A stretch of DNA of 64,000 nucleotides, from NCBI GenBank assembly GCA_963920575.1, contig OY986963.1, positions 7,106,896 through 7,170,895 of the forward strand, read 5' to 3'. The notes under the pieces are model-generated. The model was not told where the DNA came from. It searched no databases and saw only the letters and a list, made by a program, of their open reading frames with translations. This document shows, in pieces, positions 57,482 to 64,000 of the stretch (position 1 is the stretch's first letter; each line of letters starts with the position of its first letter). Source of the DNA: Narthecium ossifragum. Lineage: Eukaryota; Streptophyta; Magnoliopsida; Dioscoreales; Nartheciaceae. The position numbers were made by a program, and so were the translations under genes.

Positions 57482-57555
57482 TATGTCAGGCTCCTGATAT
57501 TGATGATCTGGGTGGTTCATTTCAAGGAACCCGCCCAGATTTTGACAAATGTCCC
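57482..57555. repeat. Inverted repeat arm, partner at 58170-58244
   Basis: The arm includes GAACCCGCCCAGATTTTGACAA. The partner reads TTGTCAAAATCCAGACGG... and TGTCAGGGGTCTGACAT. The pair, about 75 bp and roughly 75 percent identical, encloses the tandem segment 57737-58130. Confidence 0.65.
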
Positions 57556-57736
57556 GCACACATTCTCTCTCTTTATATACATAGAGTTAGATAAACAAAA
57601 TATATAATTGTGTGTATGTTATACATATGTTATGTATGTATTACATATATATGTATATGGTAGATATATATGTATATGGTATGTTTTATATATGTATACA
57701 TATATTTCATGCATGTGCCCATATATATATATATAT

Positions 57737-58130
57737 ACTAGTAAGTGGCAGGGTAACCACCCTCTCTTCCCAACTCCCTTAATAACTCCTCAATAACCCC
57801 CACTAACTTCCTTCCCTCCCTTACTATCCCCTTTCACGTAGGCTCCACGTAGGATAACCCTCTCTACATAGGCTCCACGTAGGACAACATGTTTGTTATT
57901 TTATAACCATCCTCTTACATAAGGATGATACTAGTAATTCCCCCTGTCATCTGACAGGGCCAACTCCCTTAGTAACTTCTCACTAACCCCCACTATCTCT
58001 CACTAACTTCCTTCCCTCCCCCTACTATCTCCTTTCACGTAGGCTCCATATAGGATAACCCTCTTCATATAGGCTCCACGTAGGACAACATGATGGTTAA
58101 GTTATAACCGTAAGGATGATATGAGAGTAT
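57737..58130. repeat. Tandem pair of ~200-bp elements ending in ATAAGGATGAT
   Basis: Copies at about 57737-57945 and 57946-58130 share AACTCCCTTA(A/G)TAAC, CCCCCACTA, ACTTCCTTCCCTCC, CCTTTCACGTAGGCTCCA and the end AAGGATGATA. The first copy ends in a short hairpin before ACTAG, which recalls the 3' end of Helitrons, but the CTRR end and 5' TC are not secure. Confidence 0.75.
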
Positions 58131-58262
58131 ATTATATATTAAAAAAGATCATATAAGAAGAGAAGGGAGGGTGACACTTGTCAAAATCCAGACGGATTTC
58201 TTTAAAGGAACCGCCCAGTTCGTTTATGTCAGGGGTCTGACATCAGGACCCCAGATCCAGCA

Positions 58263-59760
58263 TCTGTGGATGTGAAGTAACATTGGAGAGGAGAGAGGAG
58301 CGTCCAAATTGCCAAGCAGGGCTGGGAGACACACCTATGGTGGCATTAAAGAGCCTAGTATCCTATGCTACAAGAGAAACAAATAGAGACAGATAAAAAG
58401 AAGCATGAGATTAGCTGTTGCCATAGGGCCAAGGTAGAGACTGTCACCTACCATCGACATGACCCCAATCGAATCAGAGCCATTTCGGCATGAGTCTTTG
58501 CGACGTCTAGGCAACCAGAAAATATCAGATACCGCGAGTGAATGAAGTTGTGGGGCATGCATGCTCAGCTCCGACCTCTTTCCAAGCTGCAAAAGTTCTG
58601 CCATCCAAGAACACTCCTGCAAGGCAATGTATTTTGGAGGAACAAAATTGAAGCATCAACCATACATATCCATAAACACAAAAATGCATGTCTGAAGGTT
58701 CTGATAACTACTTATCTTGCAGTATCAAATGCTGTAGAAGTTTTGCAACTTATCATTCAGAAATTTTTCACTGCTCTCTTGGTATAGATCAGAGTAACCA
58801 GCCGCAAGGTCCTGTAGATAGCGAGCCCTTAGTGGCATGTAGATGGAGTGGCTGTGCCATTCCGCGTCCCAAAGTTGTCCCAAAATAGTTATCTTTCAGC
58901 GTTATAACTCGACACTAAACCAGCAAAATAAACAATAGAATGCTGCACGGCAAGCTCGATATGCTTGTGACAAATTCCTCACCTGGAAGATAAATGATCA
59001 TGAAATATTACATTCTGGTACTAAAATCGAGTAAACAACCATCATGTCGCAGGATGAACAGCACAGTATTTCAGAAAAGCCCTTGACAAGATAGTAGAAG
59101 ATCAATCATCTTAAATAGCAAATAATTTCCACGAAATGACCTAGAAAAAGCACTCAAAATATGTACCAAAGAGCATTTGAGATTAAGGTTGGGTGAGACG
59201 ATTACTAACCATAAAGGCAACTTTTAATGTCAACTTTCTTTTTCTCAGCAACAAAATCTCAACAGCATGTAAAATAGCACATAACTGTTTCAACCTGTGG
59301 GCTAATTAAATGCAGATCACTGCTACAAAATAAATCTCAGTTCAAAGCGTCAGCCCTGTTCAGAAACTGCAAGTTCAAGTTGACTTGCAAATTGTTTCAT
59401 TCGGTAGTACCCGTTATGAAGTAACAGCTCCCTTCACGTAATTAAGCTCATAAACAAAGATCTTTCTCAATTTTCAACAGGGACCTCCAGCAGGAGGTCG
59501 AACGGTCTCCGACATGCAGGTTTTGATCATATTTTTTATCAGTACATCCAGATCTCATGAAAAATAACAATCAAGAACAATGTGGATATTGCTCCATCCA
59601 AAAACCAGAAGATGGAAATTGACAGTGTCAGAATCTTACATGCAATGCCACGGTAATGGCCAGAGCCTGAAGACAAAGACAGGCGTTTCTCCATGTAAAT
59701 ACAAAAGGATTACACCAGTTTCGAGGTTGCTTATTTCTCACAGAGTATCCATTAAAAGCT
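58263..59760. other. Non-coding sequence downstream of the PPR pseudogene
   Basis: No supported gene. Part of it may be the 3' UTR of the minus-strand PPR transcript. Confidence 0.45.
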
Positions 59761-59772
59761 GTCTTTCAGTAA

Positions 59773-59868
59773 CACATTGAAGTTGGATGTTCCCAGAGGG
59801 AAGTCTGACGCTTCCATGACATTGAAGTTGGATGTTCCCAGAGGGAAGTAAGACTGTTCCATGACCAA
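59773..59868. repeat. Tandem duplication of a ~46-bp unit
   Basis: CATTGAAGTTGGATGTTCCC followed by AGAGGGAAGT occurs at about 59774 and 59820. On the minus strand it reads as FPLGTSNFNVMEASDFPLGT within a 77-codon frame after the PPR stop. The frame has no other support, so the duplication is probably in the 3' UTR. Confidence 0.85.
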
Positions 59869-60008
59869 CATCGACTGGCTTGGTTCACTGTTGTGCTGAC
59901 TGAAGTTCATACCGTTGACTGCCCATGAGGGGGCATGGCCGCAAGTTTGATGGCCAGCTTCCCTATCCAAACACTTTCCAGGCAACCTAACTGGAAACTC
60001 TCTTTGTC

Positions 60009-61481
60009 CTATGTAGATACAGTTAAAACCTTTTCTCCTTCCCCAAAAGGCTGCAGCTTTAGTTGCTTCGCAATCTCCTGCAATACCTCATAAATTTTCT
60101 TATTTTCAGTTCGAGACGCATCACCAATATCAAGCTTGTGAGCAACAACATTCAGGTCTAGCAACGTACAATCAGGCAACTTATTGAGCCCCCTTGCCTT
60201 CATTTCCTCCTGAAGCTCTCTATATTTATCCCATTCCGATGCAGCGGCATATAGATCGACCAGAGGCACATATCTCCTACTATTGTCGGGCTCCAGCTCG
60301 ATCAACCGCTTACCCAAATACTCTCCCACACTGATATCACCATGAACCCTTGCCAACCAAATGACCACACCCCAAATAGCAGAGGCACTGTCTATTGGCA
60401 TCTCCTGAATTACCTTCAATGTCCCATGTGGATCACCAACTCGAATAAACAGATCAACCAAACACCAGTAACGCGCGAAGCTCAGATTGATACCAAAATC
60501 CTCGGTCATCATTTCGAAATGCCGATGGGCCTCATCAAACAATCCCGAATGCGTGCATGCAACCAGAAGACTGATGAATGTAATATAATCCGGCTTCACA
60601 ACATCCTGTAGCATCCGTGAGAAGACCACGAGAGCTTCCTCACCCCTACCACTACTTCCAAGCCCGGATATCATTGTGTTCCAGCAAATCAAATCCTTCT
60701 TCCCCATTCTGCCAAACACCTCCATGGCCAAATCCAAGAGGTTACATTTGCAGTAAAAATCAACTAAAGCAGAGCTGACATGGGTTGGAAGAGACGACCA
60801 ATTCCTAGTCAAAAACCTGTGAACAGATTTACCACGCAAAGCCAACTTGAAATGTGAATACACAGAGAGCAAAGTGACGACCGTGGTACCATCCGGCTCG
60901 AACCCCTTCCTGTCTCATCCTATGAAAGAAGGCGAGCCCCTTGTGAAACATCCTGTTCCTCACGAACCCATTAAAGAGATTGGACCAAGAGACAACATTT
61001 TGATCGGGGGTCCTCCAAAAGAGCTTCTCGGCCTCAACAATGTCACCAATCTTGATGAGCCCATCAACCAAGGAGTTGTACGAGATGCGATCCCTATGGG
61101 GCATCTCGTCAAATAGCTGGCGTGTCAGGTCAAGAGCGTCGCAGCAAGCGTATAGATGTAGCAGCGAGTTCAGAACAGGGAGATACGGGAGGAAGCCGAG
61201 CTTGAGGACGACGGCGTGGAGGGACTCGCCAAGGGGAGGCGCTTGGCGGCAGCAATAACGAGAGGGAGAAGTGAGAACGCGAGGGGAGATGCCTGGGCCG
61301 GAGGGAGAGAGCGAGGGGTGGAGGTGGAGGAGAAGAAGGAGAGGGCGTCGGAGGGGGGGAGGCAGCGGAGGAGGGAGATGAGACGGGTTAAAGCTTGGGG
61401 AGAGCAGGCGGCTCCGCTGGCAACGAGTAGTGAGTAGGAGCGGAGGAATTGAAGCGAAAGTGAGAGAGGAGGAGAACACAT
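60009..61481 (-). pseudogene. PLS/E-type PPR gene with two homopolymer frameshifts
   Basis: The ATG at 61481 (MCSPPLSLSLQF) opens the outer frame. From about 61236 the similarity moves to another frame (LGESLHAVVLKLGFLPYLPV, LFDEMPHRDRISYNSLVDGL), and at about 60903-60906 it returns to the first frame (DGTTVVTLLSVYSHFKL to the stop). The outer parts share one frame, so the two shifts cancel. Both lie in runs of four identical bases (GGGG 61233-61236; CCCC 60903-60906). The motifs are PLS-type PPRs followed by an E domain (RYVPLVDLYAAASEWDKYRE), as in organelle RNA-editing or processing factors. Either the gene is dead or the two runs are sequencing errors. The rest shows no other stop. Confidence 0.8.
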
Positions 61482-61854
61482 ACTACGAGATGGGTGGAGG
61501 ATAAGGTGATTGGCGGGAATGGGAGAGCGGCGTCGTGGGGCGTCCGTCTGCAGCATGCCTCCGCGCTATGCTGAGCCTGTGGCTTGGTTGGGCTAGCGGC
61601 CCATGGGTTGCTTTGAGGTTAGGACTTCGAACTCGTTCTTACTGGGCCGACAAATAAGGAAGATCAGATCTAGTATGAATATAGTCAATGAGAAGAAGAA
61701 AACTTATAAAACTTGTCATTAATTGCCAGAAAGATTGTTACATGTAAAGTTACACAACTTACAAACCCCATCTAAGCCAAACCACCTTTATAAGTAGGAA
61801 TTTACAAGAATCTAGCTTGATATAAATTAAGAGTATTCAACTAGCCAGGGAATC
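61482..61854. other. Intergenic sequence upstream of the PPR pseudogene
   Basis: GC-rich near the start codon, then AT-rich. The PPR promoter should be here. An upstream in-frame ATG at 61556 exists but gives a less typical presequence. Confidence 0.4.
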
Positions 61855-62161
61855 GGGTCATGATATCGTTATCTTTTCTGCATTTTGAGTAAACTGGTGT
61901 ACTGCATTTTCAATGGTTTCTTCATGCTGTTTTTGTAGAGAATCTCTCTCGGATCTCAGCCTCTTGTTCCTCTATCTTTGCAGACTTCTCGTTTCAACAA
62001 TGAAAGCCTGCAGAAATAAGTAAATGAGAAGTATGCAAAGATAGAGGAACAATAGGCTGAGATCCGAGAGAGATTCTCTACCAAAACAGCATGAAGAAAC
62101 CATTGAAAATGCAGTACATCAGTTTACTCAAAATGCATAAAAGATAACGATATCATGACCC
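61855..62161. repeat. Long hairpin: 140-bp arms with a 27-bp loop
   Basis: Arms 61855-61994 and 62022-62161 are inverted copies of equal length with only six mismatches counted by eye (about 96 percent identity, no gaps). On the minus strand the inner arm could encode a coiled-coil-like stretch (RSERDSLQKQHEETIENAV) after an in-frame stop, so the source may be a captured exon. It lies 200 bp beyond the stop codon of the DHHA1 gene. No target duplication was found. Confidence 0.93.
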
Positions 62162-62363
62162 AAATCCAATATCATGACCTGAATCTAGATTGATATACCA
62201 AAGGAAATAACTTAGATCCACTACTGATACCGAGTGACATAACAGTCGAGCAATTCTTTAACGAGAGTGAAGAAGTACCCTTTGCCACTTTGAGATCTGC
62301 CAACAGTAGTAATTAAGGAAGAGGTCACAAGTTCGAAAGTATTTGGGAAGAATTATGATCATT
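62162..62363. other. 3' flank of the DHHA1 gene
   Basis: Probable 3' UTR between the stop codon and the hairpin. ATCATGACC is repeated at 62153 and 62174, and GAATCTAG(A/C)TTGATATA occurs at 61809 and 62181 on the same strand, so an older direct duplication may flank the hairpin. Confidence 0.5.
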
Positions 62364-64000
62364 TCACACCTTCCACTTCTCAAATTCAGCAGTGTTTAAC
62401 ATGAAGGAACTTGCATTGTGATGCCCACCTCCTCCATATACCTGCATAAATGATGAAAGCATGTAAGCACAGTAAAAAGCAACAAAACTATCTCAATTGT
62501 AATCTTAAGAGGCATTAATTACCTGTGAGATAGTTGTTGTGTCCTCCGAACCCAAACCTCTCAGGCTTATTTTAAGCAATTGATCATTCCCAAGCTCAGG
62601 AACTCTGTAAACCACAGCTCCAATGCCCCTGGACAAGCAATATTGAACCAAAACAAACAGATATATTAATGCTTTGATAAACTAGAAGAACATAGGAATG
62701 ACAATCAAGTGAGTATGATCTTAATTGATAAGTCCTGAGCTAGATTTCAAACTATGTTCTAATGATGAAGAGTATCAAGCATTTACTACGAATTTTAAGG
62801 AAATGGAATAATCAGATAAAACCTTCACTCTTACTTGTTGCTTTATGACCCAAACCTGTTCTTCATATTGAACTAATCAAGGTAACATACTCGTAGACAA
62901 TTGAAACCAACCCCATTATGCACCCTTGATGTAAACAAACTATTATCTTTCATTCTAAATCCATATTAGCTTGTAGCATAGAGGAATTTCGGCGTCACTT
63001 ATCATATGGTTGTATGTAATGCATGTACAGTATGCTAGGTCTCCTAACCCATTAACTGGCATTTCTAGAATTCACAGTAGACTTGCTATGTTGCACAATA
63101 TTCTGAAAAGTGGGGACCGAGTCATTTACAACATCAGATGAAATACTAGCAAGATAACCAAATGACAAATGAACCCCAGTAGAAAACTAACCTAAGGTTC
63201 AGATTGCAACTCTTATCAGCAAGCTGGCTTCCAAGCTCACTCCTCAAGTTTGAAATCGAATCAGCATTAACTGCCTAACAAAGCATGACATAAAAGGAGG
63301 AACTGTTACACACACACACACACACACAAACACACAGAAAAAAGAAAAAGAAAAGAGAAGTGAATGCTTATACCAAGCAATGTCCAAATGCTCCACCTCC
63401 TAGTGCGATTTCATATGACTGGTCGAGCACTTCCTCTATCAATTTTTGCTTATGTGACAAACTCTCGTATCCATGACAGATAACAAGCGCAGGATCCATT
63501 TCCAATAGCTGTTGAAATTTACACGACCCACTTCGCAGTTAGAAAATCATAAGTGTGAGCATATTAAGTTGAATAGAAAGGAACGTTAGCATTCCATTGA
63601 CCCTAACTGTAAAGTCGATTGCTTCAACTTCAAAATGCATAGAGATTTGCGTTTCCAATAACTCAATCATGCAATGCTTCTTAAAACTAACAATAGAATA
63701 TAACAACAAAACTGGAGAAAGTCTCTTACTTGATCGAACAAATTTGGGTTAGAATTGACATTGTACTCAAAATTCAGATCTTTAAGGCCACTGCTGAAAG
63801 CTTTACTATCAGGGAGCGCCCACCTCCACAAATCCCCATCTTCGATAAATTTGAATAGCCCATGGACCCTCTTTCGTTTGCTATCTGGTAAAAACTTAAC
63901 CTCAAACTCAGCAGTACCATCCCCTCCATCTCCCAAAGAATTAGGGCTTCTCGAGAGCTTCTCCTTGAAGAAGTCGAATGCAATGGTGGCCCCACTCCTC
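62364..64000 (-). CDS. DHHA1-domain phosphoesterase-like protein, 5' part outside the window
   Basis: Exons (minus): from beyond 64000 to 63730, 63508-63374, 63274-63192, 62628-62523, 62441-62364. Phases join. Residues at the window edge are RSGATIAFDFFKEKL, typical of the end of a DHH domain. Then come KFIEDGDLWRWALPDSKAFS, YEIALGGGAFGHCL and, near the C-terminus, VYGGGGHHNASSFML, the GGGH-type motif of the DHHA1 substrate-binding domain. DHH/DHHA1 proteins hydrolyse phosphodiester or polyphosphate bonds, and the plant member's substrate is not known to me. I end the protein at the TGA 62364-62366 after EFEKWKV. An alternative splice at 62369 into 62007-61972 would add a short tail ending inside the hairpin arm. 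The first exon's front and the DHH motif are not in view. Confidence 0.82.

Noticed and set aside
61972..62007. Extra last exon of the DHHA1 gene (AFIVETRSLQR, stop)
   Set aside because: It has good splice borders, but it lies in and next to the hairpin, and the preceding exon ends naturally in TGA at 62364-62366. Kept only as an alternative.

Overview
This window is nuclear DNA from a flowering plant, probably a monocot (the species is inferred only weakly). The evidence is many short exons with GT-AG introns, plastid and mitochondrial targeting sequences, plant-only protein families (fibrillin, LHY/REVEILLE MYB, PRAF with a BRX domain, PPR proteins), and a dense load of LTR retrotransposons, Mutator-like elements (MULEs), hAT and Harbinger-type MITEs. 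No bacterial operon, CRISPR array, rRNA or tRNA gene was seen.

Genes from left to right: (1) the 5' two-thirds of a fibrillin/plastid lipid-associated protein (FBN10/PAP12 type, minus strand, runs off the left edge). (2) A complete ten-exon quinolinate phosphoribosyltransferase gene of NAD synthesis (minus, 2996-14722), whose fifth intron carries a 7.6-kb non-autonomous LTR retrotransposon. (3) A single-exon PPR protein (plus, 16523-17860). (4) A complete six-exon REVEILLE/LHY-like MYB transcription factor (plus, 36268-38738) with an evening element and a G-box upstream. (5) A complete nine-exon PH-RCC1-FYVE-BRX protein (PRAF; minus, 39540-51100), whose fifth intron carries a 5-kb Copia element. 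(6) A PPR gene with two homopolymer frameshifts (minus, 60009-61481). (7) The 3' part of a DHHA1-domain phosphoesterase-like gene (minus, runs off the right edge).

The stretch 19.5-35 kb is almost gene-free and is a transposon field: a MITE with short TIRs, a probable solo LTR, a 185-bp tandem array broken by a perfect hAT MITE, a 20-bp purine-rich minisatellite in two blocks, a 3.0-kb fold-back MULE nested inside a smaller MITE, a 2.5-kb Harbinger-like element, and an 883-bp MULE that carries a GRF zinc-finger fragment. A second repeat field, 54-58.3 kb, contains a 1.39-kb Pack-MULE whose 253-codon ORF fuses a piece of 9-cis-epoxycarotenoid dioxygenase (NCED) to a piece of a GH17 beta-1,3-glucanase.

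The genes are independent nuclear genes, not a pathway cluster. The most unusual structures are the chimeric Pack-MULE, a 140-bp-arm perfect-length hairpin just 3' of the DHHA1 gene (61855-62161), the fold-back MULE, and the unknown three-repeat protein of the intronic retrotransposon. Exon borders were placed by hand from splice signals, reading-frame continuity and family similarity recalled from knowledge. No alignment was run.
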